Program-made: the position numbers and the translations under genes
Shown here: positions 35,733-44,237 of the stretch, piece after piece
Layout of the letters: each line of letters opens with the position of its first letter
Numbering within the stretch: position 1 is the stretch's first letter
The notes under the pieces: generated by a model
The model's input: only the letters and a program-made list of their open reading frames with translations
What the model was told of the DNA's origin: nothing
The model's database searches: none
From: Streptomyces polyasparticus
Lineage (GTDB): Bacteria > Actinomycetota > Actinomycetes > Streptomycetales > Streptomycetaceae
Length of the DNA: 64,000 bases
Assembly: GCF_014493765.1 (NCBI RefSeq)
Contig: NZ_JACTVJ010000005.1
Location: 310,001-374,000 of the forward strand
Direction: 5' to 3'

Positions 35733-36764
35733 TCAGGCCGAGTGGGCGAGCGTGGCCGGGTCGACGCGGTGCCGGAACGGCAGCCCTGCCGCGTAGAGCT
35801 GGATCTCGTCGATCGCGGCATCCGCGAGCCGGTGCAGTTCGCCGCCGATGGAGCCGGCGAGATGCGGGGTGAGCAGCACGTTCGGCAGCTCGTACAGCGG
35901 CGATTCGGCGGGCAGCACCTCGGGCTCCGTGTGGTCGAGCACGGCGTGCAGCCGTCCCGACCTGGCCTCCTTGGTGAGCGCCTCGGTGTCGACGAGCGAA
36001 CCGCGCGCGGTGTTGATCAGGGTCGCGCCGTCGGGCATCAGGGCGAGCCGCGCCGCGTCGAACAGGCCCCGGGTGGCGGGGATTTCGGGTGCGTGCAGGG
36101 ACACGATGTCGCTGCGGATCGCGAGCGCGTCGAGCTCGCTGAGCTCCACGCCGAGGGTGCGTGCCTCGTCCTCGCCGAGATACGGGTCGTACATCAGGAC
36201 CTGCAGGTCGAACGGTTTCAGGAGCTCGGCGACCCGGCGGCCGATCCGGGACGCCCCCACGAGGCCGACCGTGCGGCGGTAGTTGCCGACGTCGGGGAAG
36301 AGGGAGAGCAGCGAGACGCGGCGGCGCGTGGTGCGGTAGGCGTGGGCGCCGTCCAGGACGCGCTTGTTGGCGAAGAGGATGGCGGCGAGGGTGTACTCGG
36401 CGACCGGCAGCGCGTTGGCGGCGGCGGCCGTGGTGACCTCGATGCCGCGCTGCCAGCAGGCCTCGGTGATGTGGTGCTTGACGGTGCCGGCCGCGTGCAC
36501 GACCGCTTTGAGGTGCGGCATCCGGTGCAGTGCCGCGTCGTCGACGGGCGGGCAGCCCCAGCCGGTGAGCAGGACCTCGGCTTCGTACAGATGCTGCCGC
36601 AGGTCCTTGTCGCCCCGGCTGAAATCCGTGACGACGAGGGACGGATCGACCTCGGCGATCTCCTCGAGCCGGCTGAGCGCGTCCCGTCCGAACACCGCGT
36701 CCTTGGTCTCCGGGCTCATCGCGAGGACCGTGCGGGGCCGCACCGTGGTGAGGGCTGTGGTCAC
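35733..36764 (-). CDS. D-isomer-specific 2-hydroxyacid dehydrogenase
   Basis: 343 residues from GTG 36764, which overlaps the permease stop (GTGA). NAD-binding TVGLVGASRIGRRVAELL (GxSxxG in place of GxGxxG), then SLHAPEIPATRGLF, INTARGSLVD (Arg), AVLDHTEPEVLP (Glu) and LLTPHLAGS (His), the catalytic Arg-Glu-His of the family. It reduces or oxidises a 2-oxo/2-hydroxy acid in the cytoplasm. Its coupling to the sugar permeases suggests processing of an imported acid sugar or related compound. Confidence 0.88.
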   Translation of the reverse strand: MTTALTTVRPRTVLAMSPETKDAVFGRDALSRLEEIAEVDPSLVVTDFSRGDKDLRQHLYEAEVLLTGWGCPPVDDAALHRMPHLKAVVHAAGTVKHHITEACWQRGIEVTTAAAANALPVAEYTLAAILFANKRVLDGAHAYRTTRRRVSLLSLFPDVGNYRRTVGLVGASRIGRRVAELLKPFDLQVLMYDPYLGEDEARTLGVELSELDALAIRSDIVSLHAPEIPATRGLFDAARLALMPDGATLINTARGSLVDTEALTKEARSGRLHAVLDHTEPEVLPAESPLYELPNVLLTPHLAGSIGGELHRLADAAIDEIQLYAAGLPFRHRVDPATLAHSA

Positions 36765-37687
36765 TTGACGGCTCCCGCGGTCAGTCCGGAGCGCCAGAAG
36801 CGCTGGAGTCCGAGGAAGGCGAGGATCAGCGGGATGACGGCGACGAGCGAGCCGACGATCATCAGCTGGTAGAGCTCGGGCTGCTGCATGACGCTGGTCT
36901 GCCAGGCGAAGATGCCGAGGTTGACCGGGTAGAGCTCCTCGTCGTTCAGCATCATCAGGGCGCTGTAGAAGTTGTTCCACGACGAGGTGAAGGTGAACAG
37001 GAAGATCGTCATGAAGCCGGGCGCGAGCATCGGCAGCGCGACCTTGGTGAAGATCTTGAGCTCACCGGCGCCGTCCATCCGGGCCGCTTCCAGGACCTCG
37101 TTCGGCACGTATCCCTCGGAGAACACCCGGGCGAGGTAGACGCCGAAGGGGCTGGCGAGGGACGGGATGAGCACCGCCCAGTAGGTGTTGACGACGCCGA
37201 CCTTGGAGGCCAGGAGATACAGCGGCATCGCGGTCACGGTCGACGGCACGAGCACCCCGACGAGGACGAAGCCGAACAGCTTCTCCTTGCCCGGGAACCG
37301 GTACTTGTCCAGGGCGTATCCGCAGGCCACGGATATCAGGGTGCACAGCAGCGAGCCGATCACGGAGTAGAGCACGCTGTTGGCGAGCCAGCGGGTGTAG
37401 ATGCCGTCGTCGTGCGTGAACAGCTGCTGCAGATTGCTGAAGAGATTGAAGTCGCCGAGCTCGAAGGGGTTGGTGCGGAACAGGTCGCGGTGGTTCTTCG
37501 TCGACGCGATGACCAGCCAGGTCAGCGGCATCAGCGTGTACGCGGCGAAGACGACGAGCAGTCCGTTGACGACGGCCTTCGAGGTCCATTGGCGCGGGGC
37601 CCGGGCGGGCCGCGCTGCGCCGGCCGGCTTCCTGGCCACGGGCGGTGCGGCGGACTCGGCCGGGGCGGGTGCGGTCTGGGTGCTCAT
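36761..37687 (-). CDS. Carbohydrate ABC transporter permease (MalG-type)
   Basis: 308 residues, six predicted helices. The EAA loop EAARMDGAGELKIFTKVALP lies before the last two helices, as in CUT1 sugar permeases. The N-terminal 40 residues are Ala/Pro-rich and cytoplasmic. ATG overlaps the upstream permease stop by 4 bp (ATGA). Part of the importer with the upstream permease and the binding lipoprotein. No ATPase gene is nearby; CUT1 systems in Streptomyces usually share MsiK encoded elsewhere. Confidence 0.9.
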   Translation of the reverse strand: MSTQTAPAPAESAAPPVARKPAGAARPARAPRQWTSKAVVNGLLVVFAAYTLMPLTWLVIASTKNHRDLFRTNPFELGDFNLFSNLQQLFTHDDGIYTRWLANSVLYSVIGSLLCTLISVACGYALDKYRFPGKEKLFGFVLVGVLVPSTVTAMPLYLLASKVGVVNTYWAVLIPSLASPFGVYLARVFSEGYVPNEVLEAARMDGAGELKIFTKVALPMLAPGFMTIFLFTFTSSWNNFYSALMMLNDEELYPVNLGIFAWQTSVMQQPELYQLMIVGSLVAVIPLILAFLGLQRFWRSGLTAGAVK

Positions 37688-38625
37688 GATTCCTTCCACC
37701 TGTTGCCGAGCTTGGTGACGCCGAAGGAGAGCAGGCCCGCGACGAGGGCGAGCAGCAGGGACGAGGCTGCGGCCACTCCGTAGTCGTGCCGCTGGAAGGC
37801 GGTCGCGTAGATGAACATCGTCGGGGACCACTCCGCGCCCAGGGAGTTGGCGTACTTCACGAGCAGCTGCGGGGCGTCGAAGAGCTGGATGGCGCCGACG
37901 ATGGTGAAGAGCAGGGTCAGGACGACCGTGGAGCGGATCATCGGGACCTTGATCTGCAGCGCGGTGCGCAGGGCGCCGGCGCCGTCGACGCGGGCGGCCT
38001 CGATGGTCTCGCCGGGGATGGCCTGCAGTCCCGCGTAGAAAATGATCATGTTGTAGCCGATCCACTGCCAGGCCGAGATGTTGATGATCGACCAGATCGC
38101 CTCGTCCTCACCGAAGAAGTTCCAGCTGGCGCCGAGACCTTCGATCAGGTCGTGGACCGGGCTGAGTCCGGGGGTGTAGAGGAAGATCCAGACGACCGAG
38201 GCGACCAGGCCGGGCACGGCGTGCGGCATGTAGAACGCGATCTGGAAGAAGCGCTTGGCCCGGGCGAGCGCGGAGTCGACGAGGAGCGCGAGGCCCAGCG
38301 AGGTCCCGATCATGATCGGGATGTAGAGGGCGCAGTAGAGCGCGATATGGCCGAAGGAGGCCAGGAACAGATCGTCCGTGAGGGCCCTCGTGAAGTTCTC
38401 GACTCCGGTGAACACCCGCTCGGTGCCGCCGAATCCGAGACCCGAGGTCTCCTCGCGGAAGAGGCTCATCCAGCCCGCGTAGACGATCGGGGCGATCGTC
38501 ACCGCGAGGAAGAGGAGGAAGAACGGGAGCATGAACAGGGCCGCGGCGCCGTGCTGTCGGCGGCGTGCGGTCCGCGGCGCCGCCTGGGACGGCGGCGAGG
38601 TGGGTGACTTGATGATGACGGCCAC
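37684..38625 (-). CDS. Carbohydrate ABC transporter permease (MalF-type)
   Basis: 313 residues from GTG 38625, with GAAGGAG about 8 bp upstream. Six helices; EAA loop EAARVDGAGALRTALQIKVP. N-terminal half AALFMLPFFLLFLAVTIAPI is typical. It lies between the binding-protein gene and the second permease. A hairpin upstream (38686-38714) may lower its expression relative to the binding protein. Confidence 0.9.
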   Translation of the reverse strand: MAVIIKSPTSPPSQAAPRTARRRQHGAAALFMLPFFLLFLAVTIAPIVYAGWMSLFREETSGLGFGGTERVFTGVENFTRALTDDLFLASFGHIALYCALYIPIMIGTSLGLALLVDSALARAKRFFQIAFYMPHAVPGLVASVVWIFLYTPGLSPVHDLIEGLGASWNFFGEDEAIWSIINISAWQWIGYNMIIFYAGLQAIPGETIEAARVDGAGALRTALQIKVPMIRSTVVLTLLFTIVGAIQLFDAPQLLVKYANSLGAEWSPTMFIYATAFQRHDYGVAAASSLLLALVAGLLSFGVTKLGNRWKES

Positions 38626-38685
38626 CGGTGACTCCTTCGGCTGGAGCGGCTGACTCCTGGTGCTCAGGGCCTGTCCGAGGTGGAC

Positions 38686-38714
38686 GGAGCCCGGCTCGGC
38701 ATGAGCCGGGCTCC
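38686..38714 (-). terminator. Hairpin between binding-protein and permease genes
   Basis: Perfect 12-bp arms (GGAGCCCGGCTC and complement) with 5-base loop. Probably a partial terminator or mRNA stabiliser that keeps binding-protein mRNA in excess, common in ABC import operons. Confidence 0.6.
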
Positions 38715-38792
38715 GCGGGTGCCCCTGCCACATCGGCGTCGTGCCAGGGACGGCTCTGCTCGCCGGTGCGGCGGAGGGCAGGCTTCGGACGA

Positions 38793-40106
38793 CTACTTGG
38801 CGAGCTTCAGACCGCGGTCCTTGATGGCCTTCTCGCCGGCCTTCTGGCCCTCGTCCAGCATCTTCAGGTGGTCGGCGCCGGCCGCGGTCTGGGCCTGGTT
38901 GATGGCGGCGTGCGCCGGGCTCCAGTTCCAGCCGGGGACGATGGACGCGGCGGCCTCGGAGGCGATGCCGTAGACGTCCTGGCCCTCGAAGAAGGCACCG
39001 TCGAAGTGCTCGGCGGCGACCTTGCGCATCGCGTCGTTGGCGGGCAGGGCGGAGCTCGGGGTCTTCGCGGCGTCGAGGCGGGCCTTCATCGCGGCCGGGT
39101 CGGTGGTGACCCACTCGATGAACTCGGCGGCGGCGTCCACCTTTTCACTGCCCTTGGGCACGATGAACGAGGTGCCGCCGTACATGCCGGTGGCCGCCTT
39201 GCCGTCCCAGCTCGGCAGCGGGGCGATGCCCCACTTCCCCGCGGTGTCGGGGTAGCTGGTCTTCATGCCGCCCGCGCTCCAGGAGGCGCCGAGGAAGCTG
39301 GCGACCTTGCCGGTGGCGCGCTCCTTGGTCTCACCCTCGCTCCACAGCGGGGTCTTGGAGACGAGACCGTCCTTCAGGAGGTCGTTCCAGTACGTGGCGA
39401 CCTTCTTGGACGCGGCGTCCTGCATGTCGATCTTCCAGGCGTCGCCCTCGGTGCCGTACCACTTGGCACCGGCCTGCCAGGCGAGGCCCGCGAGCAGGGC
39501 CGGGTCGTTGCCGCCGAAGTTGGTCATCTTGACCTTCGGGTCCGCCTTGTTGATCTTCTCGGCGGCCGCGCGGTACTCGTCCCAGGTCTTGGGGACCTCC
39601 ACGCCGTACTTCTTGAAGAGGTCCTTGCGGTAGTAGAGCTCGATCGGCGTGACGTCGAAGGGGACCGCCCAGGTCTTGCCGCCGAGGTTCACCAGGGAGT
39701 TGATGTTCTCCGGGAACTTCTCCTTGACGAAGTCTCCGGAGGCGGAGCTCAGGTCCTCCAGGTTGCCGCCGATGGCGAACTCCGGCAGGACCGAGTAGTC
39801 CATGGTCGCCACGTCCGGGGCGTTGCCCGCCTTGACGGCGTTGGTGAGCTTCTTGACGCCGTCGGGGCCCGCCGGGACGAGCGAGAAGTCGACCTTGACG
39901 TTCTTGTGGGTCTTGTTGAACAGCGCGGCGGCCTCTTCGGCGCCGCTCGTCGCCGACCAGTACTTGATCGTGACCGGCTTGCCGTCGCCGCCGGCCTTCC
40001 CGGAGCCCTTGTCGTCTTCGCCACCACCGCAGGCGGTGGCGAAGAGAGCCAGGGAAACGATCGAAGCGGTGAGTGCGATACGGGACGTACGGGAAGTGCG
40101 CGACAT
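38793..40106 (-). CDS. Extracellular sugar-binding lipoprotein (ABC transporter)
   Basis: 437 residues from ATG with GGAG upstream. Lipoprotein signal ending LFATAC (Cys26) and a flexible GGGEDDKGSGKAGGDGK linker; then VTIKYWSATSGAEEAAALFN, VDFSLVPAGPDGVKKL, DVATMDYSVLPEFA, PFDVTPIELYYRKDLF, FGASWSAGG-like and MYGGTSFIVPKGS blocks of family-1 solute-binding proteins. It captures the sugar for the two permeases. Its own promoter region contains an operator-like 14-mer shared with the GH13 promoter. Confidence 0.9.
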   Translation of the reverse strand: MSRTSRTSRIALTASIVSLALFATACGGGEDDKGSGKAGGDGKPVTIKYWSATSGAEEAAALFNKTHKNVKVDFSLVPAGPDGVKKLTNAVKAGNAPDVATMDYSVLPEFAIGGNLEDLSSASGDFVKEKFPENINSLVNLGGKTWAVPFDVTPIELYYRKDLFKKYGVEVPKTWDEYRAAAEKINKADPKVKMTNFGGNDPALLAGLAWQAGAKWYGTEGDAWKIDMQDAASKKVATYWNDLLKDGLVSKTPLWSEGETKERATGKVASFLGASWSAGGMKTSYPDTAGKWGIAPLPSWDGKAATGMYGGTSFIVPKGSEKVDAAAEFIEWVTTDPAAMKARLDAAKTPSSALPANDAMRKVAAEHFDGAFFEGQDVYGIASEAAASIVPGWNWSPAHAAINQAQTAAGADHLKMLDEGQKAGEKAIKDRGLKLAK

Positions 40107-40168
40107 TGCACGGCTCCTACGAGACCTCGAACTGCGCGGGCAGTCATCTGCCTTGCCGCAGCTGCGGA

Positions 40169-40286
40169 AGAAGAGGTGAACGAGAGCCATCATTTGGGCC
40201 GGACCGATCACCGTCAAGAGCGAACGACCAACTCAATCAAAACGATCGGTCAATTGAGCGTCCGAACGCCCGAGTTCACCTCTTCT
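40169..40286. repeat. 13-bp inverted repeat in binding-protein promoter region
   Basis: AGAAGAGGTGAAC at 40169-40181 and its exact complement GTTCACCTCTTCT at 40274-40286, with 92 bp between them. The left copy is near the binding-protein start, the right one just after the regulator stop codon. A looping operator or mRNA pairing is possible. Confidence 0.5.
40234..40247 (-). promoter_or_regulatory. Candidate regulator operator upstream of binding-protein gene
   Basis: CAATCAAAACGATC matches the GH13 site CGATCGAAACGATC at 12 of 14 bases. It lies just upstream of a TTGACG -35-like element on the minus strand (40212-40217). Confidence 0.5.
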
Positions 40287-40291
40287 ATCCG

Positions 40292-41401
40292 CTACGTCCT
40301 GTCGAGCTCAGAGCCGCACGAGGTCCGCACCCTCAACTCGGGCAGCAGATCGATGTGTTGGCGCGTGGCCGCCGGCGCGTCCGGGTCGGCCGTGAGCCGC
40401 CGGAGCAGCAGCTCGGCGGCCTGCGCGCCCACTTCGCGCTTGTCCGGCGCGGCCGCGGTGAGCGGCTGGTCGGCGAGGCTCGCCACTTCGTCGTCGTACG
40501 CGACCACGGCCAGGTCCTCGGGTACGCGGATACCGCGGGCCTGCAGCCGCGGGATCAGCGTCAGGGCGTCGGCGTCGCTGTGGATGAGCACGGCCGTCAC
40601 GCCATGGTTCTCGACCAGGTCGCAGAGGTAGGCGAAGGCACGGTCGAAATGCTCGGCATGACTGAGGTCCGAGCCGTCCTCGAAGGGCAGCTCGGGGACG
40701 GGTTCGAGCCCCAGCGCCTCGACTGCCGCCGCGTGCCCGAACCTCAAGTGCCGCGCGGTGGGTGAGACCTGGAGGACCAGACCCACCTTGCGATGCCCGA
40801 GCGAGGCGAGATGGCGTACGGCCTCGGCGGCGCCGTGCCCGTGATCGGAGCGCACCCGGTCGAGCGCGGCGGCCGGATGCCCGTGCGGCGCCCAGCGCTC
40901 CATCAGGACGGTCGGCACCTCGAAATCCGCGACCCAGGCGCCCTCGGCGCCGCGCGGGGCGCCCTCGTCCCAGTTGGGGGTGAGAAGGAGCCCGTCGGCG
41001 CCCGCGGCGATCAGCCGCTTCGCCTGCTCGACGTCCTCCCCCGGCAGGTAGTTGGTGATCCCGATGGTGAGCCGGGCGCCGTGGGCGTCCACGACCTCCC
41101 GCACCCCGCGGATCACCTCGGGGTAGTAGTAGTTGTTCGTCGGCACGACGAGGCCGATGACCAGGCCTTCCGCATCCGGCCCCGCGGCCTGGCGCGGCAC
41201 CTGTTCCGCACTGCCGCCGGGCCACACCACCGCGCCGTGCATCCGGTGGAGGCGGCCCTGCGCGGCCAGTGTCTCCACGTCGCGGCGCAAGGTGACGGGT
41301 GAGACGCCGAGCACGTGCGCGAGTTCGGCGACGCGGATGCTGCCACGCTCCCGGACAAGCTCTAGGACGCGTTCATGGCGCTGGTCTACGTGGAGTCGCA
41401 T
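40292..41401 (-). CDS. DeoR-HTH / LacI-sensor hybrid transcriptional regulator
   Basis: 369 residues from ATG with GGGGGAA upstream. Residues 1-60 are a DeoR-type winged helix (HERVLELVRERGSIRVAELA, GVSPVTLRRDVETLAAQG), not the LacI helix. Residues ~80-360 are a LacI/GalR-type periplasmic-binding sensor (IGLVVPTNNYYYPEVIRGV, ADGLLLTPNWDEG, DHGHGAAEAVRHLASLGHR, VVAYDDEVASLADQPLTA). It should sense a sugar and control the divergent GH13 gene and the transporter genes downstream. Confidence 0.87.
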   Translation of the reverse strand: MRLHVDQRHERVLELVRERGSIRVAELAHVLGVSPVTLRRDVETLAAQGRLHRMHGAVVWPGGSAEQVPRQAAGPDAEGLVIGLVVPTNNYYYPEVIRGVREVVDAHGARLTIGITNYLPGEDVEQAKRLIAAGADGLLLTPNWDEGAPRGAEGAWVADFEVPTVLMERWAPHGHPAAALDRVRSDHGHGAAEAVRHLASLGHRKVGLVLQVSPTARHLRFGHAAAVEALGLEPVPELPFEDGSDLSHAEHFDRAFAYLCDLVENHGVTAVLIHSDADALTLIPRLQARGIRVPEDLAVVAYDDEVASLADQPLTAAAPDKREVGAQAAELLLRRLTADPDAPAATRQHIDLLPELRVRTSCGSELDRT

Positions 41402-41445
41402 TGGTTCCCCCTGGGTTGCGGCCGGGCAGGACCCCGTAAGCGTAT

Positions 41446-41469
41446 CGATCGATTGCGATCGAAACGATC
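41446..41469. promoter_or_regulatory. Palindromic operator region in the regulator-GH13 divergent promoter
   Basis: CGATCGATTGCGATCG (41446-41461) overlaps GATCG-AAA-CGATC (41457-41469). The second palindrome is repeated imperfectly at the binding-protein promoter. Probable site for the DeoR/LacI-hybrid regulator. Confidence 0.65.
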
Positions 41470-41515
41470 CCCCCGGCCATTGACGTCCGGAAACCGGCCT
41501 CCCTAGATTCGTGAC

Positions 41516-43168
41516 ATGGTCAACTCCGAGGTTTCGATACCGCACATCGAGCCCCAGAACGGACAGTCCACCGCCGGTATCCGGCGCTCCGCCCCCTGGT
41601 GGCGCTCCGCCGCCATCTACCAGATCTATCCGCGCAGTTACGCCGACGGGAACGGGGACGGGATCGGCGACATCGCCGGTATCCGGGCCCGCCTCCCCCA
41701 TCTGCGCGAACTCGGCGTGGACGCGGTCTGGATCAGCCCCTGGTATCCCTCCCCCATGGCCGACGGCGGCTACGACGTGGCCGATTACCGTGACATCGAC
41801 CCGCTCTTCGGCACGCTCGCCGAGGCCGAGGCCCTCATCGACGAGGCCCACGAACTGGACATCCGGGTCATCATCGACATCGTCCCGAACCACTGCTCGG
41901 ACCAGCACCCCTTGTTCAGGGCCGCCCTCGAGGCCGGGCCGGGTGCGCCCGAGCGCGAGCTCTTCTGGTTCCGCCCCGGCCGCGGCACCGCGGGCGAACT
42001 GCCGCCCAACAACTGGACCTCGGCCTTCGGCGGCCCCGGCTGGCGGCGGGTCACCGAGCCGGACGGCACACCCGGCGAGTGGTATTTCCACCGGTTCGCC
42101 CCCGGGCAGCCGGACTTCAACTGGGACCACCCGGACGTACGCGCCGAGTTCGAGACCACCCTGCGGTTCTGGCTGGACCGGGGCGTGGACGGCTTCCGCA
42201 TCGATGTCGCGGACTGCCTGGTCAAGGATCCGGCACTGCCGGAGTACGTGGACGGCGGACCGGTCCCCTGGGCCGACCAGGACGGGGTGCACGAGATCTA
42301 CCGGCAGTGGCGCGCGGTCCTCGACGCGTACGACCACGAGCCGGTCTTCGTGGGCGAGGTGTGGACCCCCGACCCCGTCCGCTTCGCCCGCTATCTGCGC
42401 CCCGACGAACTGCACACCGCCTTCAACTTCCCGTTCCTGCAGAGCCCTTGGGACGAGTCGGCCCTGCGCAAGGTGATCGACTCGACGCTTGCCGAGCACG
42501 CGCCGGTCGGCGCCACCCCGACCTGGGTGCTCTCCAACCACGACACGACCCGGCACGTCACGCGCTACGGCCGCGCCGACACCTCGTACGCGCTCGACGG
42601 CCGCCGGGTGCACGGTGCCTCCGCCGACCTGGAGCTCGGCACGCGCCGGGCCAGGGCGGCGGCGCTCCTGACGATGGCACTGCCAGGCTGCGTGTACGTG
42701 TACCAGGGCGACGAGCTGGGCCTGTGGGAGGTCGAGGACATCCCGCACGAGCTGCGCGAGGACCCCACGTACCAGCAGAGCGGCGGCGAGGATCTCGGCC
42801 GGGACGGCTGCCGGGTGCCGCTGCCGTGGGGTGACGAGGCCCCGGACGCGAAGGCGTGGCTGCCGCGGCCTGCGGCCTGGGCGGAGCTGAGCGTGCGCGA
42901 ACAGGCCGCCGATCCGGATTCGATGCTGTCCTTCTATCGCAGGGCGCTCGCGCTGCGGAGGGAGCAGACTGCCCTGCGCGAGGGCGAGTTCACCTGGCTG
43001 CCGTCGGCGCCGGGGGTGCTCGCCTTCCGCCGAGGGCCCGGGGTGACCTGCCTGGTCAACCTGTCGGACGCCCCGGTGCCGCTGCCGGACTTCGATGAAC
43101 TCCTGCTCTCCAGCGGGCCGTTGGCGGAAGGTGTGCTGCCGGCGGATACGGCGGTGTGGCTGCGGTGA
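41516..43168 (+). CDS. GH13 alpha-glucosidase-type glycoside hydrolase
   Basis: 550 residues, cytoplasmic. AAIYQIYPRSYADGNGDGIG and GVDAVWISPWYPSPMADGGY open the (beta/alpha)8 barrel. The catalytic triad is visible as GFRIDVAD (nucleophile Asp), PVFVGEVWTP (acid/base Glu) and TWVLSNHDTTRH (Asp); conserved DIVPNHCSDQHP binds substrate. It probably hydrolyses a short alpha-glucoside brought in by the adjacent ABC importer. It faces the regulator gene across a palindromic operator region. A GC-extreme spacer follows. Confidence 0.9.
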   Translation: MVNSEVSIPHIEPQNGQSTAGIRRSAPWWRSAAIYQIYPRSYADGNGDGIGDIAGIRARLPHLRELGVDAVWISPWYPSPMADGGYDVADYRDIDPLFGTLAEAEALIDEAHELDIRVIIDIVPNHCSDQHPLFRAALEAGPGAPERELFWFRPGRGTAGELPPNNWTSAFGGPGWRRVTEPDGTPGEWYFHRFAPGQPDFNWDHPDVRAEFETTLRFWLDRGVDGFRIDVADCLVKDPALPEYVDGGPVPWADQDGVHEIYRQWRAVLDAYDHEPVFVGEVWTPDPVRFARYLRPDELHTAFNFPFLQSPWDESALRKVIDSTLAEHAPVGATPTWVLSNHDTTRHVTRYGRADTSYALDGRRVHGASADLELGTRRARAAALLTMALPGCVYVYQGDELGLWEVEDIPHELREDPTYQQSGGEDLGRDGCRVPLPWGDEAPDAKAWLPRPAAWAELSVREQAADPDSMLSFYRRALALRREQTALREGEFTWLPSAPGVLAFRRGPGVTCLVNLSDAPVPLPDFDELLLSSGPLAEGVLPADTAVWLR

Positions 43169-43340
43169 GATGACGGGGTGGTGCGGGGCCGGTCGGTCGG
43201 GCGGGCCGGACCGGGGGCCGGGCGGGGCGGGGTGGTCCGGTCAGGCGGGCGGTCCGGACGGGGTGGTCGGTCCGGGCGGGCGGTCGGGTTGGGGCGGTTC
43301 GGTCCGCACCCACTGCCCGGCCCGGCGCACCCGGCCCCCC
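43169..43340. other. G-rich, extremely GC-biased spacer
   Basis: After the GH13 stop, the + strand is a run of GGG/GGGG blocks separated by short GC spacers (for example GGGCGGGGCGGGG), almost without A. No gene or terminator is recognised. It could form G-quadruplexes. Confidence 0.5.
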
Positions 43341-43434
43341 AGACCTCGGCCCCAGACCTCGACCCTCGGCCCCAGCCCCCAGACCTCGACCCTCGGCCCC
43401 AGCCCCCAGACCTCGACCCTCGGCCCCAGCCCTC
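43341..43434. repeat. 27-bp tandem repeat, 3 copies plus a truncated one
   Basis: Unit starts AGACCTCGACCCTCGGCCCC; copies at 43354-43380, 43381-43407 and 43408-43434 (last with one change), preceded by a shortened copy at 43341-43353. The array ends at the stop codon of the leftward racemase-like gene. No spacers, so not CRISPR. Confidence 0.85.
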
Positions 43435-44167
43435 AGCCGAGCACCCTCCGCACCCGACGGCAAGCCGCCGCGACCGGCACGATCAGCGGTACGGCGCAGC
43501 GGCCGTCGAGCAGTGCCGCGGCCTCGGTCAACGGGCCGCCACCGATGACCACTTGGCGCGCCCCGTCCCGCCTCGCACACAGCTCGACGGCGGCGGCGAG
43601 GCGCTCCCGCTGGACGTCCGGCATACCGGCCAGCTCGTGTGGATCGCCCTCGGTGCAGCGGATACCGGTGCACCGATCAGTGAGCCCCAGCGCCTCGACT
43701 CGGGCGGCGGTGGCCTCGACCAGCTCAGGGGTCGTGGTCACCACGCCGAACGCGGTGTCCGCGGCTTCGAGCAGGGCGGCCTCCCCGATCCCGACGACCA
43801 GCACCGGAACCGGCACCGGCTCCGCCCCCGGCTGCACCGACCGCGGCCCCGCCTCCGCCCCCGACAGCACCGCGCGCAACTCCTCCACCCCGGGATCGCC
43901 GAACGCGCCGACCACGAACGCGGCCACCCCCTCGATGCCCGTCCGCAGCGCCGCGGCCACCACTTCCTCCGCGGCCGCACGCAGCTCATCGGCGCTCACG
44001 ATCATCCCGGGCCCACGGACGGCGGTGACGGCCCGCACAGCAAATCCGCCGAGTTCCTCCCGTACCACCGCGGCCATCATGGCGGTCGTGGCCGGCGAGG
44101 TGTTGGGGTTGATCAGGACCACGGTCCGCGCGCGCCGCAAGCCGTTCCCTTCCTCATCGACAGACAT
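43433..44167 (-). CDS. Asp/Glu/hydantoin racemase-superfamily protein lacking both catalytic Cys
   Basis: 244 residues. VVLINPNTSPATTAMM, GPGMIVSADEL, AAFVVGAFGDPGVEELR, VLVVGIGEAALLEAADTAFG and ARQVVIGGGPLTEAAALL follow the hydantoin/allantoin racemase layout. In that family the two catalytic Cys sit in iaCFGDPG and LGCaGm; here they are Ala and Gly. It may be a non-racemising binder or have a different activity. Neighbours are purine (allantoin-forming) genes, which suggests descent from an allantoin or hydantoin racemase. The ATG at 44167 lies 4 bp after a perfect 24-bp hairpin. Confidence 0.72.
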   Translation of the reverse strand: MSVDEEGNGLRRARTVVLINPNTSPATTAMMAAVVREELGGFAVRAVTAVRGPGMIVSADELRAAAEEVVAAALRTGIEGVAAFVVGAFGDPGVEELRAVLSGAEAGPRSVQPGAEPVPVPVLVVGIGEAALLEAADTAFGVVTTTPELVEATAARVEALGLTDRCTGIRCTEGDPHELAGMPDVQRERLAAAVELCARRDGARQVVIGGGPLTEAAALLDGRCAVPLIVPVAAACRRVRRVLG

Positions 44168-44171
44168 GGTG

Positions 44172-44224
44172 AACACCCTTGGCGGGCCCGGCACTCGAGA
44201 AGTGCCGGGCCCGCCAAGGGTGTT
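44172..44224 (-). terminator. Perfect 24-bp-arm hairpin between NCS2 permease and racemase-like gene
   Basis: Arms 44172-44195 and 44201-44224 are exact complements; loop CGAGA. It terminates the leftward permease transcript. Any message reading through would have the racemase ribosome site (AAGGGTG) locked in the stem, 4 bp from its ATG. Confidence 0.85.
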
Positions 44225-44237
44225 GCGGTACGAATCC

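Noticed and set aside
43341-43434. Possible CRISPR array
   Set aside because: Repeats are head-to-tail without unique spacers and no cas genes are nearby. Same for 57340-57406 and 60867-60962.
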